A stretch of 48,825 nucleotides of DNA from assembly GCF_910579375.1 (NCBI RefSeq), contig NZ_CAJTUJ010000005.1, positions 1-48,825 on the forward strand, given 5' to 3'. The notes below the pieces were generated by a model. That model saw only the letters and a program-made list of their open reading frames with translations, searched no databases and was not told the DNA's origin. Origin of the DNA: an uncultured Rikenella sp. Lineage in GTDB: Bacteria > Bacteroidota > Bacteroidia > Bacteroidales > Rikenellaceae. Positions within the stretch are counted from its first letter, which is position 1; each line of letters begins with the position of its first letter. The position numbers and the translations under genes are program-made. This document shows positions 32,903 through 42,013 of the stretch, in pieces.

Positions 32903-35407
32903 CTACTCGAAGTCGTAGCCTAAGGTCACACGATCGATCACCAAGACATTCCCGATATGCGGGTCGCCATTCCGCATCATGGTATAATCCGGGCCGCCAT
33001 TTGGCGTTCCCACGCTTTCCCAACGCACGTCAGAGCTGAAGAAGAGTTTGAGAACCGCCGCCGGTTTATCCAATACCGTATAGTCGATCTCGAGCGTGCG
33101 GTTGGTCATATTGGTCACCGCGGTGCCATTGTTCCACACCACCCCGCCTATCTTCGTCCCATCCGTCGCATAGACCTCTGCCCGAACCAAAAACTCTTTC
33201 GGAGAACCATCCGTCGAAGGGGTAAACGTATACTGGAAATTCAGCGTAGCCGGCCGCGATGCGAAAGCGGCCCCGGTTTCCGCAACGGTTTCTCCCTGGA
33301 ACGTTTCATACGGATAGGTCACTTTGGTCTTGGACGACCAGGATTTGGCGTAATATTCCCAGGTTTCACTGGCATCACCCAATGACGAAGCCGAATAGGC
33401 CCCTAAATAAAGAATCGCCGCACTGGTATTCCGCACCCGTGCACCCAAAGCCGGCGAACCGCCACCGGAGAAGAAGCTGCCGGCATTGTCTCCGTCGGCT
33501 TTGGAATAGCTACCCTGCCCCCATCCCGTCGTCCGGAGCTGTACGGCCTTGCGATTATAATCCCCCGGACTGGGCACCAGCAACGTTCCGTTATTGGCCG
33601 ACACTTCCGACCATGCGACCGTCCCGCTCCCCGTATTCGGATCGGTACTCAATGCCCGTTGCGAAGTGGTCAACGCATTCCGGGTCGCCCATCCCGCCGG
33701 CGGAGCCTGTACGGTCACTCCCAACGCCGTAGTAGCCGCAGCCTCGTTCCACCCCGCCGCAAAACTCCCGTCCGCACCGATCCCCGGCACTGACAATTTC
33801 CGTTCGGTTGTCCAAACCGGCTGAACAGGCGAGACCGCCCGCTCATTGGCCAGCACCCGGAACTCATACTCCGTAGCAGCCTGCAGGCCGCGCAATTCGT
33901 ACTGTGCCGCATAAAAACCGCTTGCATCCGGAGCCCCACCGTTCAGCGCCGTCACGATCACATCGCCGTTCGTTCCCTCCTCCGTATCAATCCAACTCTG
34001 AGAAGACGTTTTCCGATATTGCACCATAGGATGGGTACCCGTATTCAGATCATAATTGGCCCGCACGGTAAAGAACGCACGGGTGGCCCAAATATTTCCC
34101 GTCTCGATATCGATGAATTTGACCGTCGGCACCCTGACTTCGGCCTTCACCGCACACGGGTGATCCACATCCGGCTGCTGATCGTAGTTATCCGTCACGG
34201 CGAACGAAAAATCGTAAACCGCCGCCGAACCATCCTCCCGAGCCCGCATCGCGCCGCTGAAATCGACCCACACCGAAGTGGCGATCGCCGCATCCTCCGG
34301 CGAGTTCAACCCCGCACTCCAGACAAAGCCCGCCTCCCTGAGCGCCCGCCGCAACGGAGCCTCCTCCGGCAGCGAAGCCAGATCGATCTCCGATCTCCCC
34401 TCCAAAGCCGCCCCCAGCTTCGTCCCCAGCACGCCCGCAGGCCCGTCTTCGAGCCGAATCACAAACGACGACACTCCGCCCTGCGCCTCCGCCGCCACGC
34501 TCCACTTCGCCACCGCCCCCTCGAACACGCTCTGCAACACCCCGGAAACGAATCCCGTCGGCGCGATCGTCGGCTTATCTTTCGGCAGGAAGTACTTCGG
34601 CACTTCGACCCAAACCTCCTTGTCCGGATTCATCGCATCGTCCGTCGTGATGATAATCCCCGACACATTCCCCTGATCCGACGCCACCCTCAACTTAAGG
34701 GTATAGGCATCCGCAGCCTGCGCCTTGGCCAGCGGCGCCGGCGAGAAGACCAGCCGCCGTCCCTCCCGGGTCACCAGATTGAACCGCATGCGCACGCTCC
34801 CCGGTTCGAAAAATCCGCACCGGGTCTCGCCGTCGACAAATCGCAGCGAGTCTTTCCCCACCGTGCGAATGTCCACCGAATAGCTTTGGTAAAAGAAGTC
34901 GAAATTCGAATCGAACTCGACCGAAATCTTGACGGTGGCCAGACGCGCCACCAGATTGATATGCAGATCGTCTTTCGCCTTGATGACGAATTTCTCCTCC
35001 GCGCGATATATATAGGTATCGAAATCCGGCACCCGTGCCCCCGCCGGTCGATATTCCGCCACCACTTTATAGGCCCCCGGCGTAAACCTCAACACCGACG
35101 GCACGTCGTCGAACGACGCCCACCGGGCCAGCGTATCCTCATGGGTATTGATTACGTATACCGCGAGGTCCTTGTGCGGATCGATCTGCGGCATCGCCGT
35201 CCGCGAAACGACCTGTTCATTTTCCGAGTGATCCACCCCGAGCGAAAGCCGCACTTCGGCATCGCCGTTCAAACCGAACGGCGCATCTCCCCGCCGCGCG
35301 CATCCCGTGGCGAGCATCCCCGCGCACAGCAACAGCCCGAGCAGTCCTCCGCGGAAAACCGTTCCGGCCGTCACCGACCGTCTCCACACGAGTTTCCATC
35401 CGTTCAT
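32903..35407 (-). CDS. DUF4493, Fn3-like and PCMD lipoprotein
   Basis: This 834-residue lipoprotein (LATGC, Cys36) is the first gene of the operon, directly behind a two-box promoter. The N-terminal DUF4493 region runs to about 270 (FTPGAYKVVAEYRPAG, NLVARLATVKISVEFD). An Fn3-like unit is at about 435-530 (YELRGLQAATEYEFRVLANE), and a PCMD-like domain closes the protein (ending RVTLGYDFE). It is the largest and probably the exposed subunit. The three DUF4493 genes in a row indicate duplication. Confidence 0.75.
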   Translation of the reverse strand: MNGWKLVWRRSVTAGTVFRGGLLGLLLCAGMLATGCARRGDAPFGLNGDAEVRLSLGVDHSENEQVVSRTAMPQIDPHKDLAVYVINTHEDTLARWASFDDVPSVLRFTPGAYKVVAEYRPAGARVPDFDTYIYRAEEKFVIKAKDDLHINLVARLATVKISVEFDSNFDFFYQSYSVDIRTVGKDSLRFVDGETRCGFFEPGSVRMRFNLVTREGRRLVFSPAPLAKAQAADAYTLKLRVASDQGNVSGIIITTDDAMNPDKEVWVEVPKYFLPKDKPTIAPTGFVSGVLQSVFEGAVAKWSVAAEAQGGVSSFVIRLEDGPAGVLGTKLGAALEGRSEIDLASLPEEAPLRRALREAGFVWSAGLNSPEDAAIATSVWVDFSGAMRAREDGSAAVYDFSFAVTDNYDQQPDVDHPCAVKAEVRVPTVKFIDIETGNIWATRAFFTVRANYDLNTGTHPMVQYRKTSSQSWIDTEEGTNGDVIVTALNGGAPDASGFYAAQYELRGLQAATEYEFRVLANERAVSPVQPVWTTERKLSVPGIGADGSFAAGWNEAAATTALGVTVQAPPAGWATRNALTTSQRALSTDPNTGSGTVAWSEVSANNGTLLVPSPGDYNRKAVQLRTTGWGQGSYSKADGDNAGSFFSGGGSPALGARVRNTSAAILYLGAYSASSLGDASETWEYYAKSWSSKTKVTYPYETFQGETVAETGAAFASRPATLNFQYTFTPSTDGSPKEFLVRAEVYATDGTKIGGVVWNNGTAVTNMTNRTLEIDYTVLDKPAAVLKLFFSSDVRWESVGTPNGGPDYTMMRNGDPHIGNVLVIDRVTLGYDFE

Positions 35408-35458
35408 CTGTCAAAATTTGGTGACACAAATCCCCCTCCGCAGACCACCTCACAATGA

Positions 35459-35489
35459 CAAAGGTACACCATTTTTCGAATCGTGCAAC
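35459..35489 (-). promoter_or_regulatory. Promoter of the DUF4493 operon
   Basis: On the minus strand GTTG (35486-35489) is followed after exactly 19 bp by TACCTTTG (35459-35466), a perfect -7 box. The same box pair and spacing occur before rpsO. Confidence 0.65.
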
Positions 35490-35593
35490 ACTCCGGGCTG
35501 CAAAATATGCACAAACAACCCGTTTATATCCAAAGAATTAACCACAGGACACTCCGCAGAGAGGCCCAACCGCAACGGGTCATTTCTTCAGAT

Positions 35594-35857
35594 TTACCGA
35601 CATTTATCCTCTCCCGCGCAGCTTCCGCACACTCCGTCGCACCCGCCCGGCAGGTCGAATTTCCGCCCGAGCCGTTCCGCCTCCTCGCGCCGGATCTGGG
35701 CCGACGCGCACTCGATCCCCCGCCGCCGCATCTCGCGGTTGCTTCCCACGTCGCTCTCCAGGTCGTGCCCCTTGCGGATCAACGTAATCGACAGGCCGAG
35801 CACGAACAGCCCCACGGCCGCTATGGCAATAAGTGTGATAATCAACAGATTCGACAT
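35594..35857 (-). CDS. Small membrane protein with cysteine-rich tail
   Basis: I start at ATG 35857 (87 residues), since the longer frame adds 17 poor residues. One N-terminal membrane helix (LLIITLIAIAAVGLFVLGLSI) is followed by a charged helix (RREEAERLGRKF) and a tail with four cysteines, C-x3-C-x2-C-x5-C (CDGVCGSCAGEDKC), that could hold a metal or FeS centre. It is divergent from trkA with about 100 bp between them. The family is not recognised by name; similar short proteins are common in Bacteroidales. Confidence 0.65.
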   Translation of the reverse strand: MSNLLIITLIAIAAVGLFVLGLSITLIRKGHDLESDVGSNREMRRRGIECASAQIRREEAERLGRKFDLPGGCDGVCGSCAGEDKCR

Positions 35858-35926
35858 TGTTCCGAGAGATTTGTAAACTTCCCGCCCCCGCGGCGGAACA
35901 CCTAACAAAAATAGTGCTTTTTTCGC

Positions 35927-35934
35927 TACCTTTG
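35927..35934 (+). promoter_or_regulatory. -7 box upstream of trkA
   Basis: TACCTTTG matches TAnnTTTG exactly, 25 bp before the ATG at 35959. No good -33 box is visible at the right distance, so strength is uncertain. Confidence 0.4.
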
Positions 35935-35958
35935 CGAGGGTTTCATCTCTTGTTTATC

Positions 35959-37299
35959 ATGAAGATACTGATCGCCGGAGCGGGCGAAGTGGGGAGCCAC
36001 CTCGTGAAGATGCTCAGCAACGAATACCACGACATCACGATCATCGACGAAGACGAGAAGCGGCTCGACGAGCTGGCCTCGCTGTCGGACGTGCTGACGA
36101 TCGAGGGCGACGTCACCTCGTTCGAGACCCTGACCCGGGGCGAGGTGCAGCGGTGCGACCTCTTTATGGCCGTGGGGCCCGAGGAGAACACCAACATCCT
36201 CTCGGCGGCGATCGCCAAGCAGCTCGGAGCGCGCAAGTCGATCGCCCGCATCGACAACGACGAATACCTGAGGCCCAACAACAAGGAGGTCTTCATCAAC
36301 ATGGGAATCGACTACCTCTTCTATCCGGAGAAGGCGGCAGCACAGGAGGTGATTACGCTGCTGGGGCACTCCTCCACTTCGGAGTACGTCGATTTTTCGG
36401 GCGGCAAGCTCTCGCTGGTGGTTTTCCGGCTCGACACCTCGTCGCCGCTGATCGGTCGTTCGCTGATCGAGATCACGCGCGACCGCGAAAACCTGGAATA
36501 CCGCACGGTGGCGATTTCGCGCGCGGGCCGGACGATCATCCCGCGCGGCGAGGACGTTTTCGAAGAGGGCGACATGGTTTACGTCATTTCGGGACGCGCC
36601 TCGGTGAAGGAGGTGACGGCCTTTTCGGGCAAACCGAACATCGACGTGAAGAACCTGATGATTCTGGGCGGTTCGCGCATCGGGCGGCGCATCGCCAAGG
36701 CGCTCCAGAACGAAATCGACATCAAACTGGTGGACTACAACCCCGAGAAGGCTTACAAACTGGCCGAGATGCTCGACAACACGCTGGTGATCGCCGAAGA
36801 CGGGCGCAAGAGCGAGGTGATGATCGAAGAGGGGCTGGACAAGATGGACGCCTTCGTGGCGCTCACGGGGCGGGCCGAGACCAACATCCTGGCCGCCATG
36901 CTGGCCCAGCGGATGGGGGTCAAGAAGGTGATCGCGGAGGTCGAAAACATGAACTACATCTCGCTGGCCGAGAGCATCGGCATCGACACTATCATCAACA
37001 AGAAGCTGATTACGGCGAGTTCGATCTTCCGGTTCACGATGAACACGGACGTGCAGGCGATTAAGTGCCTCAACGGATGCGATGCGGAGGTGCTGGAGTT
37101 CATCGTCAAACCGAACAGCCCGGCGACCAAGGGGCGGATCAAACACATCAACTTTCCGCGTGAGGCGATCGTCGGCGGGATCGTGCGGGGCGACAAGGCG
37201 ATGATCGCCACGGGGAACGCCGAGATTCAGGCCTACGACCGGGTGGTGGTTTTCGCCCTGCCGAGCGCCATCAGCAAAGTGGGAAGTTTCTTCGGATAA
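35959..37299 (+). CDS. trkA: Potassium uptake regulatory subunit TrkA
   Basis: I start at ATG 35959 (446 residues, MKILIAGAGEVGSHLVKML), the standard TrkA start; a frame open from 35857 is longer only by chance. There are two Rossmann NAD-binding halves (GAGEVG at the start, GGSRIGRR near residue 235), each followed by a TrkA-C regulatory domain. It gates the TrkH potassium channel in response to NAD(H). No trkH gene lies next to it here. It is first in a plus-strand run with three envelope-related genes. Confidence 0.92.
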   Translation: MKILIAGAGEVGSHLVKMLSNEYHDITIIDEDEKRLDELASLSDVLTIEGDVTSFETLTRGEVQRCDLFMAVGPEENTNILSAAIAKQLGARKSIARIDNDEYLRPNNKEVFINMGIDYLFYPEKAAAQEVITLLGHSSTSEYVDFSGGKLSLVVFRLDTSSPLIGRSLIEITRDRENLEYRTVAISRAGRTIIPRGEDVFEEGDMVYVISGRASVKEVTAFSGKPNIDVKNLMILGGSRIGRRIAKALQNEIDIKLVDYNPEKAYKLAEMLDNTLVIAEDGRKSEVMIEEGLDKMDAFVALTGRAETNILAAMLAQRMGVKKVIAEVENMNYISLAESIGIDTIINKKLITASSIFRFTMNTDVQAIKCLNGCDAEVLEFIVKPNSPATKGRIKHINFPREAIVGGIVRGDKAMIATGNAEIQAYDRVVVFALPSAISKVGSFFG

Positions 37300-37311
37300 T
37301 CTGTACGCACC

Positions 37312-38409
37312 ATGAAACCGATCAAAACCATTTTCCTATCCGTACTGTTCGCCGGGAGTCTGGCGTCGCGGGCGCAGTCTCCCGTCGACTGGCACGACCC
37401 GCTGGTCGCTGCCGGAACAGCAGAGGTCGATTATATTCACGGGCGAGGTTTTGCACAGAAAGACTACACGCGCCTGCCGGATTCGGCCGGACGGGTTGTG
37501 CGGGAGGCGGTGTGGTCTCTGTCGCGGAACAGCGCGGGACTCTATCTGCAATTCACGACCGACTCGCCGGAGATTACGGTGCAATACGAAGTGACGGAAG
37601 CGCACACGATGCCGCACATGCCGGCGACCGGGGTGAGCGGCGTCGACCTCTACAACGACCGGGGCGAACGGTGCTGGGGGAGCTATTCGTTTGGCAATCC
37701 GATCGTTTACACCTACCGGGAGCTGCCGGACACGACGGGCACAGGGATGACTTATACGCTCTACCTGCCGCTCTACAATACCGTGCGGAAGCTGAAGATC
37801 GGCGTGCGGGAGGGCTCGGCATTCAAATTCGTGCCGACGGAGACGCAACTGCCGATCGTCGTTTACGGGACTTCGATCGCACAGGGAGCCTGCGCGTCGC
37901 GGCCGGGGATGGCATGGACGAACCTGCTGCAACGGATGACGGGGCGGCCGGTGGTGAATCTCGGTTTCTCGGGGAACGGACGCCTCGAACCGGAGGTGAT
38001 CGACTACGTAACCTTGATTCCGGCGGCGCTGTATGTGGTGGACTGCATGCCGAACATGTATGTGCCGGAGGATAGCATCTACACCTTGGTGACGAACGCC
38101 GTGCGGCAGTTCCGGCAGGCACGGCCGGAGGTGCCGATTCTGCTCGTCGAACACCCGGGCTATGCCAACCGACAGACCAACGCCGCGAAACGCGCAGACG
38201 ACGAGCGGGCGGATCGGGCGCAGCGGCGCGCTTTCGCCGACCTGCGCAGGGAGGGAATCGATGGGCTGTACTACCTCTCGCGCCGCGACCTGCGGATGCC
38301 GGCAGACGGGATGGTGGACTACATCCACCCGTCGGACTACGGCATGGAGGCCTATGCACGGGCTTACCACCGGGCGGTGGAGAAAATTCTGAAACGCAAA
38401 TCCCGCTAA
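37312..38409 (+). CDS. Secreted SGNH/GDSL hydrolase
   Basis: This 365-residue exported protein (signal peptide ending near SRAQS) belongs to the GxDLY-containing SGNH family: SGVDLYNDRG lies in the N-terminal jelly-roll part, the catalytic serine lies in YGTSIAQGA, block II is NLGFSGNGRLE, and the C-terminal DxxH is DYIHPSDYG. It is likely an esterase of acylated glycans or envelope polymers. It starts 12 bp after trkA and is followed after 3 bp by apbE, so the genes are co-transcribed although not obviously functionally linked. Confidence 0.85.
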   Translation: MKPIKTIFLSVLFAGSLASRAQSPVDWHDPLVAAGTAEVDYIHGRGFAQKDYTRLPDSAGRVVREAVWSLSRNSAGLYLQFTTDSPEITVQYEVTEAHTMPHMPATGVSGVDLYNDRGERCWGSYSFGNPIVYTYRELPDTTGTGMTYTLYLPLYNTVRKLKIGVREGSAFKFVPTETQLPIVVYGTSIAQGACASRPGMAWTNLLQRMTGRPVVNLGFSGNGRLEPEVIDYVTLIPAALYVVDCMPNMYVPEDSIYTLVTNAVRQFRQARPEVPILLVEHPGYANRQTNAAKRADDERADRAQRRAFADLRREGIDGLYYLSRRDLRMPADGMVDYIHPSDYGMEAYARAYHRAVEKILKRKSR

Positions 38410-38412
38410 CCT

Positions 38413-39429
38413 ATGAAAACGACGACCAGCCTGACACTTCTCGGCGCATGGGCGACACTGGGCCTCCTCTCCTGTGCGCCGAAAACGTCCTATACGACAG
38501 TAGACGGCTTTACTCAGGGAAGCACTTATCATATCGTCTACCACGATCCGCAGGGCCGCGACCTGCGGTCGAATATCGAAGAGCTGTTGGAGGATTTCGA
38601 CAACTCGATGTCAGTCTACAACCCGAGCTCGCTGCTGACGCGGCTCAACGAGAACGACACCTCGGCCCGACCGGACCGCTGGATCGCGGAGTGCCTCGCC
38701 ATCGCCCGCCGGATCAGCGACGACACCCGGGGGGCTTTCGACGTGACGCTGCGTCCGCTGATCGCCGCCTACCGCATCGGGACGGAGGAGACCCCGCACC
38801 TGCTGTCGCAACGGGAGATCGACTCGATCCGGGTCTTCACCGGCTACGGCAAGGTGAAGATCGAGGAGGGGCGCCTCGTGAAGACCGACCCGCGACTGGC
38901 CCTGGACTTCAACGCGATTGCGCAGGGCTATTCGTCGGACTTGGTGGGCGAACTCTTCGACTCGCTCGGCATCCGGGACTACATGGTGGAGATCGGCGGC
39001 GAAATCCTCTGCCGCGGCGAGAGCCCGCGCGGCGGGGATTGGCGCATCGGGATCGACCGGCCGGTGGAGGGCAACATGGTGCCGGGCGAAGACTTGCAGA
39101 CCATCCTGCGGCTCACGAACGCCGGGCTGGTGACCTCGGGCAACTACCGCAAATTCGCCTTCGACGAGAACGGCAACAAAGTGACCCACACGATCAACCC
39201 GCAGACCCTGCGACCGACAGTGCACAACCTGCTGTCGGCGACCATCATCGCGCCGACCTCGGCCATCGCGGACGGCTATGCGACGGCCTGCATGGTGCTG
39301 GGACTGGAGGAGAGCAAGAAGCTGCTGGCGCGGCATCGCGAACTGGAAGGCTACTTGGTTTACGGCCGGTCGGACGGCTCGATGGGGGTCTACATGACGC
39401 CGAACATCGAAAAACGAGTGGCCCGATAG
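38413..39429 (+). CDS. apbE: FAD:protein FMN transferase (ApbE)
   Basis: This 338-residue lipoprotein (LLSC, Cys21) matches ApbE: FTQGSTYHIVYHD, an early helix with MSVYNPSSLLTRLNEND, DFNAIAQGYSSDLV, YMVEIGGEI, then TSGNYRKF, HTINPQT and TSAIADGYATACMVLG. It attaches FMN covalently to Thr/Ser of exported flavoproteins such as NqrB/C or RnfG. The substrate gene is not in the window. It sits between the SGNH gene and a lipid kinase gene. Confidence 0.92.
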   Translation: MKTTTSLTLLGAWATLGLLSCAPKTSYTTVDGFTQGSTYHIVYHDPQGRDLRSNIEELLEDFDNSMSVYNPSSLLTRLNENDTSARPDRWIAECLAIARRISDDTRGAFDVTLRPLIAAYRIGTEETPHLLSQREIDSIRVFTGYGKVKIEEGRLVKTDPRLALDFNAIAQGYSSDLVGELFDSLGIRDYMVEIGGEILCRGESPRGGDWRIGIDRPVEGNMVPGEDLQTILRLTNAGLVTSGNYRKFAFDENGNKVTHTINPQTLRPTVHNLLSATIIAPTSAIADGYATACMVLGLEESKKLLARHRELEGYLVYGRSDGSMGVYMTPNIEKRVAR

Positions 39430-39465
39430 TCCGCGCCTCTCCTCTGTCAAAGCGTTATCCACCTT

Positions 39466-40362
39466 ATGAAAAATATACTCTTCCTCTATAACCCGATCTC
39501 GGGCGAAGCGCAGATCGTCGCCCAGCTGGATCAGATCGCCCGGCATTACCAGCAGGCCGGCTATGTGCTGACCCTTTTCCGCATCACGCGGGAGAAAGGT
39601 CTCTCCGACCTCGGCACGCTGATCGGCGAATTGCGCCCCGAACACCTCCTGGTGGCCGGCGGCGACGGCACCATCAACCGGCTGGTCAACTACCTGACCC
39701 ACCGGGATATCACGATCCCGATCGCCATCCTGCCGACCGGTACGGCCAACGACTTCAGCCACCTGATCGGCATGCCCGAGAACCTCGACGACGCGTGCCA
39801 GGCTATTTTGAACGGGAAGACCGAACGACTCGACATGGGACGCGTGAACGACCGCTACTTCATCAACGTCCTGAGCAGCGGTCTCTTCACCGAAGTGTCG
39901 CACAAAACGCCGACCGCCCTCAAAAACGTCTTCGGCAAACTGGCCTACTACGTCAGCAGCATCGGCGAACTGCCTTCGTTCCGCAAGATGAACATCACGG
40001 TCGAAGCCGACGAACTGACCTTCCGCGGGAGCTGCCTGCTGCTGCTGGTCTTCAACGGCCAGACGGCCGGGAACCTGAAACTCGCCAGCCACTCCAGCGC
40101 GACGGACGGGCTGTTCGACGTCCTGATCATCCGGGGCGAAAACATCGTGGAGAGCGTCAAAAACGTCTTCCATTTCCTGATGAAGCGGAAGGGAGCGGCC
40201 TATCCGAGCGACATCGTTTACTTCCAGACCCGCAAACTGCACATTGAAAACGAACACGTCACGTCGGACATCGACGGCGAAAAGGGGCCCGATTTTCCGC
40301 TCGACATCGAATGCCTGCCGGGAGCCTTACCGGTGATCGTGCCGCAGACGACGAAAAAATAA
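39466..40362 (+). CDS. Diacylglycerol-kinase-family lipid kinase (YegS-like)
   Basis: This 298-residue protein has the DAGK catalytic motifs: an N-terminal NPISGE, LLVAGGDGTINRLVNYL, and ILPTGTANDFSHLIG, with a C-terminal beta-sandwich half. It should phosphorylate a lipid (diacylglycerol or a sphingoid base; Bacteroidales make sphingolipids, so the latter is possible). It is the last gene of the plus-strand run, followed by a strong terminator. Confidence 0.85.
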   Translation: MKNILFLYNPISGEAQIVAQLDQIARHYQQAGYVLTLFRITREKGLSDLGTLIGELRPEHLLVAGGDGTINRLVNYLTHRDITIPIAILPTGTANDFSHLIGMPENLDDACQAILNGKTERLDMGRVNDRYFINVLSSGLFTEVSHKTPTALKNVFGKLAYYVSSIGELPSFRKMNITVEADELTFRGSCLLLLVFNGQTAGNLKLASHSSATDGLFDVLIIRGENIVESVKNVFHFLMKRKGAAYPSDIVYFQTRKLHIENEHVTSDIDGEKGPDFPLDIECLPGALPVIVPQTTKK

Positions 40363-40388
40363 GCCGGCCGGCACCCGTCAAAAGCCAA

Positions 40389-40427
40389 GCGAGGGGCGAC
40401 TTCTTTTACCAAGAAGTCGCCCCTCGC
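40389..40427. terminator. Bidirectional terminator, 17-bp stem
   Basis: The arms at 40389-40405 (GCGAGGGGCGACTTCTT) and 40411-40427 pair perfectly with loop TTACC, followed by TATTTTC on the plus strand. It lies between the convergent lipid-kinase and yeiH-like genes. Confidence 0.8.
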
Positions 40428-40448
40428 CTATTTTCACAGAACCCAGCC

Positions 40449-41681
40449 CTAATCGCCGATATGGGAGAAGAGCAGATACGCCACGATCAGCGTCAACACG
40501 ATGTTGAACCCCTGTGCGATCAGAAAGCTCCACAGCGGTTTCTTGAAATCCTTGTTGAAGATATCCTTGAAGCGGGTCTCCAGCCCGATGCAAACGAACG
40601 CGACGGCGAAGAAAAAGCCCTGCAGATTTTTGGTCACCCCTCCGATCCGATGCGCCGTCTCGACCGGCATCGCGAAGCTGAAAACAAGCGACGCCAGCAC
40701 GAAACCCAACACGAATTTCGGGAAACGTTCCCACAGCACCCCTGCGGTCGGTTTCTCGCGGTGATCCTTACCGGCATACGACCAGTAGATCGAAATCGCA
40801 AAAGCCGCCAGCCCCAGCAAGACATTCTGCGAGAATTTGACAATGACACTGTACTGCTCGGCCGTTTCGCCCAGCACCGCTCCGGAAGCCACCACGGCCC
40901 CGGTCGTATCGATCGTCCCGCCCATCCAGGCCCCCGCCACTTCGGGCGACAGCCCCATCCACATGGCCAGATAAGGCATCCCGTACATCATCGGAATGGC
41001 AACCACCAAAACCAGCGAAATCACATACGACAGCTTTTTGCTATCCCCCTTAATGGCCCCGCAAGTGGCGATCGCAGCCGAAACACCGCAAATCGACACG
41101 GCACTGGCCAGCATGGTAGACATCTCGCGATCCACGCCGAGTTTCCGGGCCACCCAGTAGCCGAAGTTCCAGACGCATAGCACGACCACCAATGCCTGAA
41201 TCAGCCCCAAGGCCCCGGCCTGCATAATCTCGCCGAAAATAACGGTGGTTCCCAAGAGCACCAGCCCGATTTTGACGTAAAACTCGCTCTGCAACGCCGG
41301 TCGCATCCAATCCGGCACGCCGACGGTATTGCTGATCAACAGCCCGAATGCCACGGCGAAAAAGACGCTCTCCAGCCCGGTGGAATTCTTCACGGCGGGC
41401 AATCCGGCGACGTACTGCGCGGCCAAAGCGATCCCGAAGATCACGAGCAACGAGGGCAGTATCCCTCGCGTGGAGCGTCCGAGCATCTTGCCGGCGCCGT
41501 AAACGATCACGAACAGCCCTGCGATCAGCAGAGCGATGTTCTGCCAGGCTCCCCAGCTCGCCAAGCTCTTGGGCATCACGGGCATCTGGCCGGGCATCGC
41601 GATGGCCAACAGCATAATCAACAATCCGGCGCCTACGGCAAGCCAGTCTTCGGTCTTAAATTGATTCAGTATCTGTCGCAT
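40449..41681 (-). CDS. YeiH-family putative sulfate exporter
   Basis: I start at ATG 41681 (410 residues). The protein has about ten membrane segments and the conserved family pieces VFFAVAFGLLISNTVG, EFYVKIGLVLLGTTVIF, and MGGTIDTTGAVVASG, with FSQNVLLGLAAFAIS. The family (PF03601) is annotated as sulfate or sulfonate exporters, on limited evidence. The start codon lies 40 bp from one copy of the nested repeat. Confidence 0.8.
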   Translation of the reverse strand: MRQILNQFKTEDWLAVGAGLLIMLLAIAMPGQMPVMPKSLASWGAWQNIALLIAGLFVIVYGAGKMLGRSTRGILPSLLVIFGIALAAQYVAGLPAVKNSTGLESVFFAVAFGLLISNTVGVPDWMRPALQSEFYVKIGLVLLGTTVIFGEIMQAGALGLIQALVVVLCVWNFGYWVARKLGVDREMSTMLASAVSICGVSAAIATCGAIKGDSKKLSYVISLVLVVAIPMMYGMPYLAMWMGLSPEVAGAWMGGTIDTTGAVVASGAVLGETAEQYSVIVKFSQNVLLGLAAFAISIYWSYAGKDHREKPTAGVLWERFPKFVLGFVLASLVFSFAMPVETAHRIGGVTKNLQGFFFAVAFVCIGLETRFKDIFNKDFKKPLWSFLIAQGFNIVLTLIVAYLLFSHIGD

Positions 41682-41720
41682 ATATTCTCTATTGTATCGT
41701 TCGTTATCTGTCTTTGCCCG

Positions 41721-41982
41721 GGAGGGTACTGTTCTTTTTGTGAACAAAAAGAACCAAAAAAACTTCAGAGCGCATCCCTGCGGGATGCTCTGGCCGTGTC
41801 TGATCTTGGGTTGGGCTGGATTTTCCGGTGTGGCGCGCTGGGGGTATTATGCCCATTATTAGCGCGCTGCGCCGGAAAACCACAGCCCAACGAACAAGGC
41901 GGAGAGAACCCGTGGTCGTCCCACCGGGACGACCTCTGCAAAAGTTCTTTGGGTACCTTTCTTTCAAGAAAGGTACGGTTCC
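41721..41982 (+). repeat. Nested inverted-repeat element, copy A
   Basis: A 262-bp unit built from successive inverted repeats: GTTCTTTTTG/CAAAAAGAAC (41732-41741 and 41746-41755), CATCCC/GGGATG around 41773-41787, a long outer stem TTGGGCTG.../...CAGCCCAA with an inner GCGCGC pair, GGTCGTCCC/GGGACGACC (41914-41934), and GTACCTTTCTT/AAGAAAGGTAC (41953-41976). It is preceded by TTCGTTATCTGT (41701-41712), as is the copy near 48553. It fills the gap between yeiH-like and smpB genes and holds no convincing gene. Confidence 0.85.
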
Positions 41983-42013
41983 GTCCGGGTAGACACAATA
42001 ACAAACGGTTCAA

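Noticed and set aside
38611..40257. 548-codon minus-strand frame opposite apbE and the lipid kinase gene
   Set aside because: Spans two unrelated, well-recognised genes on the plus strand; no domain features of its own.
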